Below, one piece after another: positions 40,878 through 54,000 of a stretch of 64,000 nt of DNA. Each line of letters begins with the position of its first letter. Position 1 is the stretch's first letter. The notes under the pieces were generated by a model. It saw only the letters and a list, made by a program, of their open reading frames with translations. It was not told where the DNA came from and made no database searches. The position numbers and the translations under genes are program-made. Source of the DNA: Tribonema minus (taxonomy: Eukaryota > Sar > Xanthophyceae > Tribonematales > Tribonemataceae). The DNA lies in the NCBI GenBank assembly GCA_017506865.1, contig JAFCMP010000119.1, positions 124,001 through 188,000 on the forward strand. The letters are read 5' to 3'.

Positions 40878-43800
40878 TTACTGCACTGCAGCGCTGGAGG
40901 CATCCGAGAGCTTCGCGACTGCGCTGCGGAAATAGCCGGTGGGCATATTTGCCACGTCAAACTTGACGTTGATGCCCTGAAGGTCGATGGTGCCAGCAAG
41001 GGTCGCGTCGCCGCCCCTGGAGCTGCACGAGTAGTTCGTCCCCTTGCCCTGGCTGCTGATGCAGTCACCACCGTAGCAGCTCTCCGATGTCGACGTGTCG
41101 CGCGTGACATACGACTTCACGCAGTCCAAGGTGAAGGAAACCACAGCAGTGGCTTTGACGTTTTCGCCGTCGTCATACAGCGGCAGCTTGAAGGAAACCT
41201 CGGCATGGATCTGGTCGCCCGAGCCCACGAGGGCTTTGAAGCTGCCTACCTTTCCTATACCGCTACCGCCGGACAAGCTCATAGAATCCTTGCAGCAATC
41301 TGGGGCGTAGTAAGACGTGGCGTAAGACGTCGCAGACGTCTCTCCTTCAGAGCAGTCGCGAAACACATCCTTGCGGTAGTCCACGTTGACGCTGCTGCCT
41401 GAGCTGTTGCCGTCAGTGCCACTATACGAGTTGCGATCCAGCGACAGGGCAAGCCTCACATGCGAGCCCTTGCAGGGTGGCCACTTGCTGCTGCCTCCTT
41501 TCTCGATCAAGATGCGGACGTATCTCTCGGAATACTTGTTCCTGTGGTGCAGGGATAAGAGCGCACGCTCGATTGGTCAATCACATGACCGACAACTCCA
41601 TTACATTCCATTTAAGTGGTATGCAGTTTACACGTGGTATGTACCTGCCAGTGGTGGTAGCAAAACTTCAGCCTGGACACTTTGAATGAATAAGCGGCCT
41701 TTGAACATCAGTTGGACTTTACTATAGTATAGTATGACATGGTTGATGAAAGTCTGAAATTGTGGTGCTCCTGGCATCAGCTCCGACCCATGAGTATTGG
41801 TTATGGCAATTTTTTTTCATGCATGATGCAGGCTTGCTTGAATTCCTGTGAGTAGAATTTAGGCTAGGATATACGCTTCGTCCAATTCAGTGACATAACT
41901 TGTCAACGAGTCCGTGCGAGTGTATACTTTCAACAGTCAATGCCAAGTGAGTACTTACATTGGCTTTGTGTGAATGGCAGTACGCATGCATGTGCTGTTG
42001 CTCATGACCTTCTTTGAACGCTGCGTCAAATTGTTCATGAGCACCGCAGTCACGGTGTATGAGCACTTAATTAGGCTGACTACTTGAATGAACTGTGCAA
42101 TCGACAACTGACAAGGGATCTCAGACATATGTATACACCATTGAGTAACCCGTGCCTCCAAAACAGGGCAACACATGTGAGTGAGCTACAGCTGCGGTAT
42201 TACAAAACATTAGGGCCAGAACATTCAATACTTCGAACTGCTATAGCAGTCATGGTTGTGAGATTTGCAAGATGCACGACAACATTATGTAACAAATCCG
42301 ATGGCGACCGTCTTCAATGCAAACAACGCCGCGCTGCACATCACGTGATGACTGCAGAATCTGATGTGAGAGCAGCGAACGCACATGCCATGCAGAGCTC
42401 TCAGGCTGCTGTGTGCTTCAAAGTACCTCATGTGTGTTGTGGCGGCTGTTGATGCTTGCAATTCTCACAGGATTACTCTTACAAAGGTACCGTCGGCATG
42501 CTCAGAGTATGCATTGTTTAAGTATGTTGACAAATAATTACTTGTTGGCATGCTGCAGTTTATTGATGCAGCATCTGTTACCAGCACTTCAAGGAATGCT
42601 TTTGCTAAGACGGCTGTCCCACCGACTTTGGAGATTGTTAGAAGTATATATTTATGATAGAAGTGGTATGCGAGGTGTCGTTTACTTCTGATCGTCGAGC
42701 CTCCGAGCCTCAGGGTTGACAAGCCACTGGCACAAATCTGTGTGCAACCGAGAATGCCTTGACATTTATTGCCCTTGGCCGCCGTGACGGTGATTCCTCC
42801 ATCAAGTTCAAGTTGTAGCAGCCGATCGGTGGAACTCAACGTTTACAAATATTACTAGACTAGGTACTACTAGTAGCACAGGCGGCCAATCTTAAGGTTC
42901 AGTAGACTAATCAAGGCTCGCAGGCTTGGGGTAGCACATCTGCACCAGCCTGAGGTGACCTCAGGCTCAGCTGGTCCTGTATGACAAGGCAGGTGTCACA
43001 GTACGTCGCTTTTGTCAACAGCATGTGCACGTGCAGCTGTCACGGTGGTGTCTGCCTACCTGAGCGTGCACCATCTTGTACCTGAAAGAAATAATTGAGG
43101 CCATACTGTGACATAACGGCGCAATTTCAAAGTTTGGTGCCAGGGTCCCGGGGGAGCGTTTGAGTCTCATGACTGTTGCTGATTGCAATGATGCCATCAG
43201 TGATATGGATTTACCAAACACCTAGAAGGGCACCTTTTCTGAAACAAGATTTATTGCAACGATATAACCCAATGGCACTATGAAGATCATGTAGGCGAAT
43301 GCATCTTCAGCACTGTAACAAGGAGTAATACTATGCGCGCCAGTGAAAGTGTTAACAATATGTTCAATGGACCTCAAATGGACATCCCGCCAGTGACTGA
43401 ATAATACATAGCACAAGAAGCACTCTGAATTCCAAGAGACTGAAGCTGTAGACAAACCATTTGAAAGTGGGGCCTGAGCTGAAGGGTGGTACAGCTTGAG
43501 TAGTACCTAGAAGTACTAGTAGTAGTAGTACTATACAATGAGTATATAGTAATAGTATAGCCACTGCGGCATGTACTTATGGACTTGTTTACTAAGTACA
43601 AAAGGCCCAAGGGGGCCGGTTTGCCTATGCATTCAAAAAGTTGGCGTCAACGTGTTGAACGCAGCAGCCTACTAGTAGTAGTCTGCACTGCGCCCTAGGA
43701 GAGTAGATACGGACGCTGCAACACAGCCCAGCATCCGCGCTGTACTAGTACTACAAAGTATTATGATTAGAAAAAATGTGTTCATTCAGCGCCTTCAAGG

Positions 43801-45046
43801 ACAGTCATTCCTTTTGTGCCTGATTCACAAGAAACAATCAGTCAGTCTGTTAACCACACATTGTCAAGTGCCGTCATATACTTCCGTGCACATATTCAAA
43901 TAGTACAACTAGACTACTAAGTAGTACTTCTGTCTAGCCTTTTTGTTAAGGAGTTGGCAATGCACGCAGCACTGTGCTCAGGGGGGGGGAAGGCAGATGT
44001 GTTACGCAAGGCCGGGTTAGCTAAGCGTCAGATCCTCATTGAGCTGAGCATATCGCTGGCGCGGGAGTTGGCGGAGCCCGTCATGGCGTACACACGCGGA
44101 GCGCGAATGCTGGGCTGTGTTGCAGCGCCGGTATCCAAGCTCCTAGGGCACAGCGCAGACTAGGTTCAACTTGCTGCGTTGACGCAAGCTTTTTGATTGC
44201 ATAGGCAACCCGGCCTCCCTTGGCCTTTATAAATACAAGTCCATACGTACTTCTATACGGTTACCGTACTTGCTAGTAGTCTACTATTTGTATTTATAAG
44301 TATTACACGAAGGACACTTTCTACCACTTGTTACAAGCAGGCCAGGGCGGCAACTCACTCTCCAACAGTTACTCCAGAACGTTTGAAAGCGGACTCGTAG
44401 GCTGTGAGTGCAGATACAGAGCAAATCCGCAACCATAACTTCAATTCTACCTGAGCATGGCGTTTTAACGTGAGCCTGCTAACTTCAAAGACTCGCGTAC
44501 GACAAGGTGTCATACTGTTCTTGGAGCTGCTATAACTCAAGTTACTGTCACAAAAGCTTAGGGAGCAAATCACTGAAATAAGGGGGGGGGCGTCGTTCAT
44601 GGAGGTTCAATCAGCATCTGATTCAGCGGGGCTTCAGATTTGATGGTAAAGTGAACCAGATACTGCCACAATGGGCGGTAGCTGATCAAAGTTGAGAGTC
44701 AGCGGTGTGCGTGTGATGCTAGCGTGTAGCGTGGTTGAACTTCGCGCGTTCCCTTCACGACGGCAAAACTATGGTTGAAACAAGTTAAAAGTGCGTTGCG
44801 TTGCAGGCAAGAGAACCGAGCGTCAGAGCAATTTGGCGCTGTTCAGTACTGGTCATCATCCGTGTTTTCAAATTCGGTCGGCACGCATCATGCAGGGAGA
44901 CAAAGACAAAGCCACCCCACCCACCAGTCGCCGGCATTTTGAATCTTGGGTAGCTTCTCCTCGAAGGCGCCCAAGTCCGAAGCGAACGCCGTTGTCCACA
45001 TCGCGAGAAGGCTGAGCGCGCTGGCGGAATAGGTGAAGACGCCCAT
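40878..45046 (-). CDS. probable secreted cysteine-rich protein, two exons
   Basis: The last exon (41541..40878) encodes 220 residues rich in Ser, Gly and Cys (SKWPPCKGSHVRLALSLDRN, DCCKDSMSLSGGSG, ESCYGGDCISSQGKG) and ends at a TAA. An ATG exon at 45046..44925 reads MGVFTYSASALSLLAMWTTAFASDLGAF, a good signal peptide, and ends in phase 2. The terminal exon needs exactly one base, so they join as TG/G (Trp) to give 261 residues. The 3.4-kb intron between them holds two truncated retrotransposon copies, which could explain its length. The join rests only on phase and neighbourhood; further exons inside the intron are possible. I do not recognise the family. The alternating hydrophobic pattern suggests a beta-rich extracellular domain held by disulfides. 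Confidence 0.45.
43573..43745 (-). mobile_element. 5'-truncated copy of the large retrotransposon (older)
   Basis: The minus strand reads gcgcggatgctgggctgtgt, then the stop region, then gcataggcaaaccgg, then ccttgggcctttt, and ends ccataagtac at 43573. This corresponds to the last 20 or so codons plus the 3' UTR of the element at 13616-23390. It is more divergent than the copy at 43936-44250 and lies in the opposite orientation about 190 bases away. Confidence 0.75.
43936..44250 (+). mobile_element. 5'-truncated copy of the large retrotransposon (recent)
   Basis: Matches 23081-23390 with about eight substitutions, a 6-base insertion after the stop codon and a one-base deletion in the 3' UTR. 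It keeps the last 69 codons in frame. It ends at the same base as the full element. The 8-base gtacttct at 43924-43931 recurs at 44247-44254 and may be its target-site duplication, with four extra bases at the 5' junction. It lies in the intron of the secreted-protein gene. Confidence 0.9.
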
Positions 45047-45530
45047 GTTTTTGAGGCTTGTCGGTGTGTTAGGAGTGTGTGTGGTGTGTGGTGTTGATGT
45101 CGTCGGCGAAAATTTATAGCGAGGAGCGGGTGGGGTCCTGCGAAAATCGATGAATCATTTCGAAAATTTCATCAGACAATTTCACTGTGGTTATCTATGC
45201 AGGGGGATATATATTATAACCTGATGCCCATCAGCAGTGTATCCATGCAATCCTGGTATTTATACACAACTTGAGCGACCTCGGTCTGACTCGTAGGCTT
45301 CCTGACACTCAGTGCTATTAATAATTACGGATAGGCTGAACAAATCGTTGAACAGTCTGACTCAGAGCCTCTGAGAGCGGCGCGGCTTGATACTATCACT
45401 GGCACTTGTGATATTATATAGTAACTGTTACTAGAGTTTAGTCTAGTCGTAGACCCCTCTTGAACCAGGGTGACCCCCTTTGCTACCGTAGTGACTAAAG
45501 CTACAGTTACTGTACTGTAACAGCCTGAGT
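45047..45530. other. upstream region of the secreted-protein gene
   Basis: No gene recognised; the promoter of the minus-strand gene should lie at its left end. AT-rich. Confidence 0.4.
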
Positions 45531-45542
45531 GTGACTACTGTA

Positions 45543-45965
45543 ATTTTTTTAAATCCTCGCTCAGGGCGCGAAGAAGCCCAGACGATGGTCTAACTTGATG
45601 CGGCTGTACGGAATCTGCATGTCGTGTGACTTCTGAAAGTGTCTCAACGACAACCACTCAAACGCCGCCGCCGCCAAATGGCATCTCGGGATCCTCCCCT
45701 ACGTCCTCCTCCATGTGCCCCCCCCCCTGGATTCTGCCATGTGTGTCATGACACGGCCAGAGTACGCCATGTGGAGCGCTGCCGACAGTGCCGAGCGTAA
45801 GCGCGCCAGGGCGATGCCCTTGAGAGCTTTAGGGCGCGCTCCTCCGGGCACTGACATCATGATCCTGCTGGCATACTCCGTCGCCACAGCCTCCAGCAGC
45901 TTCCGCCCCTGCTCCCCGATGCTGCCAAAAGACCCGATTGCCAAAGTGGCAAGTTTGTAGTCATA
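45543..45965 (-). mobile_element. 5'-truncated non-LTR element, second family, copy 1
   Basis: On the minus strand it carries the last 80 or so codons of a frame reading L-A-I-G-S-F-G-S-I-G-E-Q-G-R-K-L-L-E-A-V-A, a C-terminal pattern seen in non-LTR polyproteins with restriction-like endonuclease. A 3' UTR follows, ending gcgagg with an A-rich tail. A perfect 12-base repeat gtgactactgta flanks it (45531-45542 and 45966-45977) and is its target-site duplication. Confidence 0.8.
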
Positions 45966-45977
45966 GTGACTACTGTA

Positions 45978-46557
45978 CTTTTTATTAATTCTCGCTCAGG
46001 GCGCGAAAAAGCCCAGATGATTGCCATCTAGCTGTAAGGAATCTACATGTCGTATGACAGTCTGAAAGTGTCGCAACGACAACCACTCAAACGCCGCCGC
46101 CGCCAAATGGCATCTCGGGGTCCTCCCCTACGTCCTCCTCCATGTGCCCCCCTCCCCTGGATTCTGCCATGTGTGTCATGACACGGCCAGAGTACGCCAT
46201 GTGGAGCGCTGCCGACAGTGCCGAGCGTAAGCGCGCCAGGGCGATGCCCTTGAGAGCTTTAGGGCGCGCTCCTCCGGGCACTGACATCCTGCTGGCATAC
46301 TCCGTCGCCACAGCCTCCAGCAACTTCCGCCCCTGCTCCCCGATGCTGCCAAATGACCCTATTGCCAATGTGGCAAGTTTGTAGCAATTCTGATCATAAT
46401 GACCAGAATAGTGGGTAGTCTTGGCGGCCTCTTGGTCGCGGCAGCATCGCTCGGGGTCTGCTGCAGTCTTCGCCGCCCGCGACGCCACCTGTGCCTCGAA
46501 GCAGGTAACGTCCACCATGAGCGGTAGGTGGCGTGTCGGGTCGTCGTAGCCGGTCAC
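45978..46557 (-). mobile_element. 5'-truncated non-LTR element, second family, copy 2
   Basis: It repeats copy 1 (about 95 percent identical by eye) and extends further 5'. The minus-strand frame of 156 residues ends at 46087. It includes PLMVDVTCFEAQ, whose V-D-V-T matches the catalytic core of REL endonucleases (compare VLDTSV in the large element). There is no reverse transcriptase, so it is a dead fragment. The 3' UTR ends gcgagaattaataaaaag. Confidence 0.75.
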
Positions 46558-46814
46558 CGGGAAGTACTACTAGTATACTATAGCTAGTAGTACGCATTGA
46601 AAATGATTGCCAACAGTGTGAACAGCAGCTGAGCCAGCCCCGGGGCTGTTGCCTTGATTTATGCTCGTCAACTTGAAGTTTTTGTCAGCACCACGGTACC
46701 TTTAAAACATGATGAGCGTCTTGAACTTGATGAAGTAGTAGTCGATGCACTCAGTTGCCAAGTGATGTCGATTGACTTACTAATAGGCTGCCAGTGACAG
46801 AGTGAAGTACTAGT

Positions 46815-46932
46815 TAAGTGGTTGTCGTTGAGACACTTTCAGAAGTCACACGACATGCAGATTCCGTACAGCAGCATCAAGTTAGACCATCATCTGGGCT
46901 TTTTCACGCCCTGAGCGAGAATACATAAAAAG
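46815..46932 (+). mobile_element. 3'-UTR fragment of the second non-LTR family, copy 3, opposite orientation
   Basis: 118 bases, the inverted match of 45550-45660, ending gcgagaatacataaaaag. Copies 1 and 2 point left and this one points right. Together they give the false look of a transposon with terminal inverted repeats. Confidence 0.75.
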
Positions 46933-48088
46933 TACTTGAACACATCTCAGAGTTTCAATGATTTTGAAGCAGTGATAATATCAATATTTCCCAAGCGGCG
47001 CTTCAATTTGAAGCACAAGTACAGTGTCACGTAGTACGCATCATGATCGCTGTGGTGCACAAGCTTAAGAAAATTTTCAGCTCAGTGGTAAAGCCAGGAG
47101 CACCAATGGGGGGGGAATGTGGTATTCTGGCACCCCAGAAGGGGACGGCCACCCTGCTAAGTGTGCACAAATTCAAGTTGGCAAACTTGAAGTTTTTAGC
47201 TCAGTGGTAATTACTTTCAAGCCAGGAGCACCACATCGCCCAGCTTCACAGTTGGATCAACTGCTCAAGCCCCCTACCCTTTTGTAAGTTTGCATACTGC
47301 CAAAACTTGGGCCCCGGGGCCGTTCGACCCACAAGAGGCCCACTGGTCACACGAACTTCAAGACACCACCGGTCAAGCAAAAAGTTGAAGTAGAACACTT
47401 GCCGAGTAAAAAGCAGGAACTTCAACTAGCCTGTTGCACGGAAAAAAACCTTTCGTCGGATCTCTTTCCATCGCCATCAATCCGCCATCAATCGTGGTGC
47501 CATCAAGTACGGCGCAGTGCTCTCAGGAGAAAGCATGATTCGCAGCAAGCAGCGCCCCCGCCGCCGCTTGAGGTACATTCCGCAGGACTGCTGGTCCAGA
47601 CAACATTTCTTTCCCGTGGTTTGCGCCAGAGGCAGTGCTGTAGTAGTGCTGCTTTCTCGCCCAATGTGCCGTATTGCGGGTGGCAGAGCAGCAATCAAAC
47701 CTGGCGCTGCGCATGGTGCATTCTCTAAAGCGACGTTTCTTGAGGACAAGATATTAAAATTCCTCACGATTGGGAGCTCTTGGGATCTTTGCACGCAAGA
47801 GTGTGCCAGTCGAAGAAGCAGTGTCGTAGTGTTAGCTGTGGAGTCGCTTGTACTCTTGTCTTGAGCAAGGCGGCGGTCCCTGGACCGTGTCCACTAGTTC
47901 GTATCTCTTCGTGAAGCCAGGCTGCATTTGGAGTGTCCCAGCACGCCGCTGCACGAGCCTGCAAAGAGGCCAAAAGCGAGCGTCAAGATCTACACGACAT
48001 GACATCAACCACACTCGTTAACACTCCTGCTTGGCTGCTACCCTGACACGGTCGCAGGAGGCGTCGTCACCTGGCTGCTGCCGGCACA
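46933..48088. other. upstream region of the protease gene, no gene recognised
   Basis: Frames on both strands around 47400-47860 are open for about 100 codons but show no domain. The duplicate phrases 'agctcagtggtaa' and 'gccaggagcacca' (about 47080 and 47210) show a small local duplication. Confidence 0.4.
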
Positions 48089-51000
48089 ATGTATGCGACG
48101 CTGCGCCAGCTGATTCCGCTATGGGCGGGACTGGCCCTGTCGCGGGCCGAAACCATGGCTCCTTCGATAGCGCCATCCGCTGCACCATCGGTTGCGCCCT
48201 CTACAGCTCCAGTTGGCTTCATAGCAGACATTGCTGTTGACCCCATGAAGTTCAACTACAATGTCGTGTTCACGGCGGACGTGCCGCCTCTTCTCCAGGT
48301 GCGCCATGAGTATCGCTGTTGGCGCTTGCTTGCATACTGCGGCACAGGGCTCTTCACGTGCTACATTGCAGTGGCAGCATTGGTCATGTTCGCTGTGAAG
48401 TTACAAGTAACTTCTCTTGTTCAATGTGATTGCGCTGGCAGTGCTGGGCCTTTCGAATACTTTGTGGTCCGTGCCGTGCACGGCATGATTAACTACTGCA
48501 CTGTGCAATGTTGCTTGTGGCAGTTGTTGCATTACTGACTGACCAATGTCGCCGCACATTACGACGTTTGTGGTACTGCGCCACGAAAATTCTTGCACTT
48601 GAGTTTCAAATTGCCAACTTGATGCACAGGATGTCGTCTTCGGGGTTTCAGGTGACTTCCCCTCTTCTGGAACTTACTGCATTGATCCTCTACGTTCTTG
48701 CATGGTCACTACCTGTAACGCAGACTGCAATCCTGGAGGCCAGTAGAGCAATGGAAGACATCATCACGGGCGACCTGCCTGATGTGCCCGCACTTACCCC
48801 CGAAGCTGCGGCAGCGTACTGCAAAGACGTGATTGGTGCAGAGGCCGCCAAGGATGCCGCAAATGAGAAGGCGTGCGTAGATGCATCCGTTCTGATGGGC
48901 TGGTAAGTGCTCAAGCTCGTTTGCTGACCTGACGTCCTTGCCTCTCTGCTCAGCAGTGTCTCAGGGCTGCTGGCAACAACTACCTCTTTGTGCAGAGGCA
49001 CATGGTGCCTGCGTGCGTGTCTGCATTCATGGCAGCATCATGTCTTAGACTAGACAGCAACCACATGTGTAGTGAACTTCATTCGGACGGAACAAGTGGT
49101 ACGCGGTTCAGCCTGCCGTACAGCAGCACTCCACAAGTCGCCTGTTTTAGCACGAGCTTGCATAATTTATTAAGCTCTGCATGCCAGTGGCTGCTGAAGG
49201 TGACCTTCAACAGCAAAACGTGTGTTTGCATTGGCCATTTGAGCAAACAGCTGGGGCCATGCATGGCAAACCCATGAAGTATTGCAGGGCAGCGCAAGCC
49301 ACCTCTCTCGTCTAAGCAACGTCAGACGCAGGTCGCCACCGTGATATTCCGCATGGGCCAGCACTGAAGTTATCTCCTACTTTGATCAACAACAACGTGA
49401 CCCTGCGTGACTGCAGTATGCCTTGATGTGTACATCAAGAGGGCAGAGGGGATGGCTTGGTTCCTACAGTGCACGCAACAAGTGAGTCACCTTGTGCAAC
49501 GAAGTCCTGGGTCAATAACAATGCTCCACAGCCTTCCTGCTGGAGTGTTAACATCCTGAGCCGATACAGTTCTCGACGCTCGATATTTCAAACGAATTAC
49601 AGATCAACCACCTTCAGCTGAAGTCGGATCCTCGAGTGGGCCCTCAGGGCTCCAGTTGTTGCCGTATCGCCTGCTTAAGTTTGTTGCGGGCAAGTACTGT
49701 TGCTATGCGTTGGGTGTTTGACTCGGGCCGACTCAATCAGCTGTGGCAACAACACAAGTGTGTTGCAGAAGATGAACATAGCTTCAGTTCAGCTGCTAAA
49801 TTGAGTACATTCTACACACAAGCTTGGCATGACTGCAGATGCACAGTTTGTCAAAGTGCTTTACAGATGCTTGATATACTGCACTGGCGACATCAAGTCA
49901 TATAAGTGAGGAACGCGCAACAGTTCACACAGTCTCGCGCCATGTAAAACATGCACATGAGGCTGGGGAAGCTGACAAAGCTCAAAATTGCAATTCTGCG
50001 TGTAGCCCAAGAATGGGCAGACTCAAGCTACTGCAATGTCACCACAAGTTTGGGATGCACCAGCATCTTTAAACGGCGCACTTTGCAGCAGCTTTCCCTA
50101 TAAGTCTAACATGAGGGATTTTCCTTCAACGACCGCTGTTGGAGCTTTTCTGCGCTTGATTCACTTACAATCTCACCTCATGCCAGCATGGCACTGATGC
50201 AACTGCCCCTTACACAACGCTGTGGCAGTTTGTTACGCTAGGTTCACATGCCATCTCATGGCGCCAGGGCCTAGGGCTCAGCCAGCATGGCACTGATGCG
50301 CCTGCCCGTTTGCGTGCGCCGCTACCAGGTATGGCATCCTTGTGAGCTACAAGGACTTCAAGGGCCAAACTGACCTCAACCTGCAGAATACGCCATTTTA
50401 CGACGGGCCCATAGACGACATGCTCACGTTTGTCTACATGGACAACTCCCTCACCCTAGATGCCGCTTCAGGAGGTGAGTCTGCCCCTGCCCGCCACGTT
50501 TGTAGTCCAATATCCGCCAGTGGTGAGATTGTAGTTGGCAGCGGTCGATAAAAGGGTGGCAGAGAAGCGCCTACGGTCTGCACTCAGAAGACCTGCCACT
50601 GCCCATGTGTGAATTTGCTTGCTGTGCTGGGTATGCGCGTTCGCACTAGCAGGTGAGCTCTGAGCTGCTGTACTGGTCGCAGAGGAAACGTAGCAAAGAC
50701 ACCCCCTGCGCATGCGCACAACAGATGCGGGGACGCCTGAGAAGCTGTCATGCCACATCAGGCTGCGTGCGATCTGTTCCTCGCCACTGTGTGACCATGG
50801 CTTTCATGTTCATGGTCTCTTGTGATTGATGAAATGTTCATCTCACTTGCTATGTGCGATTCAAGGCAGATTAACATCTGGCATTACCAAGCAAGATTGC
50901 CGTAAGCACCGCGCGCAGTGAATAAAATTGTCCGGTATCAGTGGAAAGTGGGTATAGGCTAGCCAATCCCCTCCAGTGCTCCACTATTCATGTCCCGTCA

Positions 51001-54000
51001 GCTTTTGAGAGCCGTCAGCAGTTACTGTAGCCATCGAGACTATCAACGCTCCTACTGCAAGACAACGCTGAAAGCGCGGCCGCGTCCCCATGAGCAATTA
51101 CGGCGGCACTGATGTGTACATGCATGTATGTAAATGGTGGTAATGGGTAGTGATGGATCACTTACTGAACAAGATTTGCCCATGCATATGCCGTGCTGGA
51201 GCAGACGGCTGCATAGCGCAGAGATTTGAAGCCACCATGCTGTACTTGCCATATCGCACGGGGTCCTTTTGAACTTGCAGCATGTATGACTGACCATTCA
51301 GCATTGTTCTGTCCAGCTGTTCACTGCTCACTACTGCGGCACCCATTTACAACCCCCATCCCTGTGTACCCCCCCCCCCCCCCCCCCGCCTCCCTGATGA
51401 CCACAGCCGCCACCCTCATGTATTCAGGCGTCGTCTTCCGCAGAACGGCTGAGCAGGACACGCTGTACAAGCGCCCCTTTGTGTCGATCCTCGGCATCAA
51501 CGCGCACCCGGAGGTGGCCGAGTACCTCATCCAGGGCGGCGCAGTGAAGAGGACCTTCATGCACGAGATGCTCCACTCCGTGGGCATCGGCACCTCGTGG
51601 CCGTCCCCCGCGGGGTGCGGCAACAAGGAGCTCTGCATGGCCACGGTGCTCAAGGAGGCCGGCACCAAGGTCCACGAGCCGATACCGTACACGCCCGCGG
51701 GCGCTCCGGCGCTGTGCAAGGCGGACGCGATCTACCGCGAGAAGTGCGCGGCGTCCGAGTGGTGCACGGCCAGGAACGGCGACATGCCGCTGCTCGTCGG
51801 TGAGTGAACTCCAGAGGCAGCACTTGTTGAGCATAGCTTATGGAAACGAATCAAAAGATTGTAGAGCTCTAGGTGCCAAGGAGTGGGTAGCCGCTAGTGC
51901 CTTCCACCAATAACCTGGGTCGCCGGTGCTGCAGTCATTGGCCACGAGTCAAACAGTGCCATCATATTCACAGTAGTCAAAAGACTCCTGTGTGAAGCTT
52001 TTTAGCATTCGAGGCATAGGTGTTCAGTTTATCTCTTCTGAACGGTGCCGCGGAGTACTGACAGTATGTGCGACATGCCGCTGCTCATCGGTGAGCGAGC
52101 TACAGAGCCAACATGTATTGGGGCAGTTCTTCCCTGTTTGTGATGCCGCCGCCAACTGCTGGCAGTACACTGCAATTGTCAGCGCACATTCTTCAGATTC
52201 AAGAGTCTCCTGGCATCTAGTGTGAGCTGCCAGTTACGTCCTGGGTGAGCTTGTCGGCAGCTGGCCATGAAACTTGCTGCTGATTGGCAGTAATTCAAGT
52301 CGTGCGTTGAAGGTGTGCTGCCGAGCCTTCAAATACAGAATGCAAACCAGGCTTCGTGACGCACTGCGCTTACTCCAATCTGGCATGAGGATGGCAGTTG
52401 CGTGTTGAGCACCTGCCAATACACAAAGGTTGCGTACACAGTTATGCAGCGCAACTTGCTGTGATGACCAAGCCTGCCTGCTAACATCTGGCACAGTTTC
52501 TCGTGCTCGCATCGCTTGCCAGTGCATGCGCGTGCTTGTAAGGCTCAAGACCATGCTGATCATTGCATGCTGGTGGTTTTATGTAGGGTTGATGTGAACA
52601 TTAAGGTTAGTTGTGTGCACATGCTCAAGGACTCCCTGCTCTGGTCAATCATGCCATGGCTGACTGCGTTGCATCTCTGTTAACATTGACATGTCTGTAC
52701 ATGTGTCCTCCCATCGTTCTTCAACATGGAACACTGCACATTGCAGAATCAGAGATTCCCGCCACCAAAGAGGCACCCAACTTTGGCTCCAACTGCGGCC
52801 ACTGGCCCGAGTCCCAGCTGCCTGCGGAGATCATATCCACGATGGCCGAGGGCAAGAAGCTTCTCGCAGGCCCTCGTCTGTTTCTTACAGCCGTTACAAT
52901 TGGTGCTTTGGAGGACCTCGGCTTCCAGGTGAGGTTTCATGCTCAGCAGCGCATCAACATATTGCCCTTTGCTGCATTAGCTCCATGCATGGGTGGGGGG
53001 CTCTGCAGTGCCTGCAAGGTGGAGGCCCGCTGCACCCGCAGGTGACGCCACTGGCAGGTGCATGCAATGCTCATAAAGTGCAGTGATGGCGCGAGTGGAA
53101 GCTGTATGCGTTTCGCATTTCGCTGCAAAATGCCTGAAGTGCCACAGTGTGACAATTCAGGCCACGGTCAAAGTTTGCACAGAAAACCGCAGGTCTTGCC
53201 AGGGCATCCAGTCTTCAACATCCAGTTGTTGCATTTGCTTTGCATGAGCACATTTCTGTGTCATGTGAAGCACTTGGTGCCCGGCGCACCTCCCGTGTGT
53301 CGCTGTTGAGTGTCAGCTGAGAGCAGCAAAAGCGCAATAGGCTACTGGCGTATTAAATTCTGCAAGTCAGATATGGTGCGCTGTTGAGCATTGATCATGC
53401 CGCATCCCTGACGAATGGTCATGTTCATCTCTCAAGCTTTTGTGTTTTCTCAAGTACGTCAAACTGTCACTTGATGACAAGATTATTACATATGCTGTTG
53501 CTACAGTAGCAGCTCGTCGCCCAGAGCTCTAAGATCTCAGCTTGTCGCTGCATGACAACCTGCCCGGCGCTCAATGAAGCTACAATTGTTTTCATGAATT
53601 AAAGACTGTGTGTGTGTGCAGTGACCCCAGGTACTTGCACATGTGCAAAACCTGAGCGCGGACGTGTTCCAAAGCAAGCGTGCTGGCACCGCTGTGCTTC
53701 TAGAAAAATACAGCAGAGCACCTGGCCCAGATCTGCAACAATGCGCAGGGCTTTGCCATGGCGTGTATCCCCTCCAAACTCCACTTCCAGTTGCATCTGC
53801 GCCTACATCATATTCTATGACACCTTGTTGTGTTGAACAGCAGAGAGGCTGTGGGCAGAGAAGTATAAGTGCTCTTCCGAGTGCCGCACCCTGCTACCAG
53901 CTACAGGACCACAGCATGCTCGCATCTAGCATCGCTGACGCTGTCAGACATGCCCGCACTACTAGTAGTACCAATGGCTGCATTGACGGTTCTGCACGCG

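Noticed and set aside
45545-46930. Apparent terminal inverted repeats of a DNA transposon
   Set aside because: The two ends are 3' UTRs of the same non-LTR family inserted in opposite directions. A target duplication flanks only copy 1 and the coding remnant is a REL-type C-terminus.
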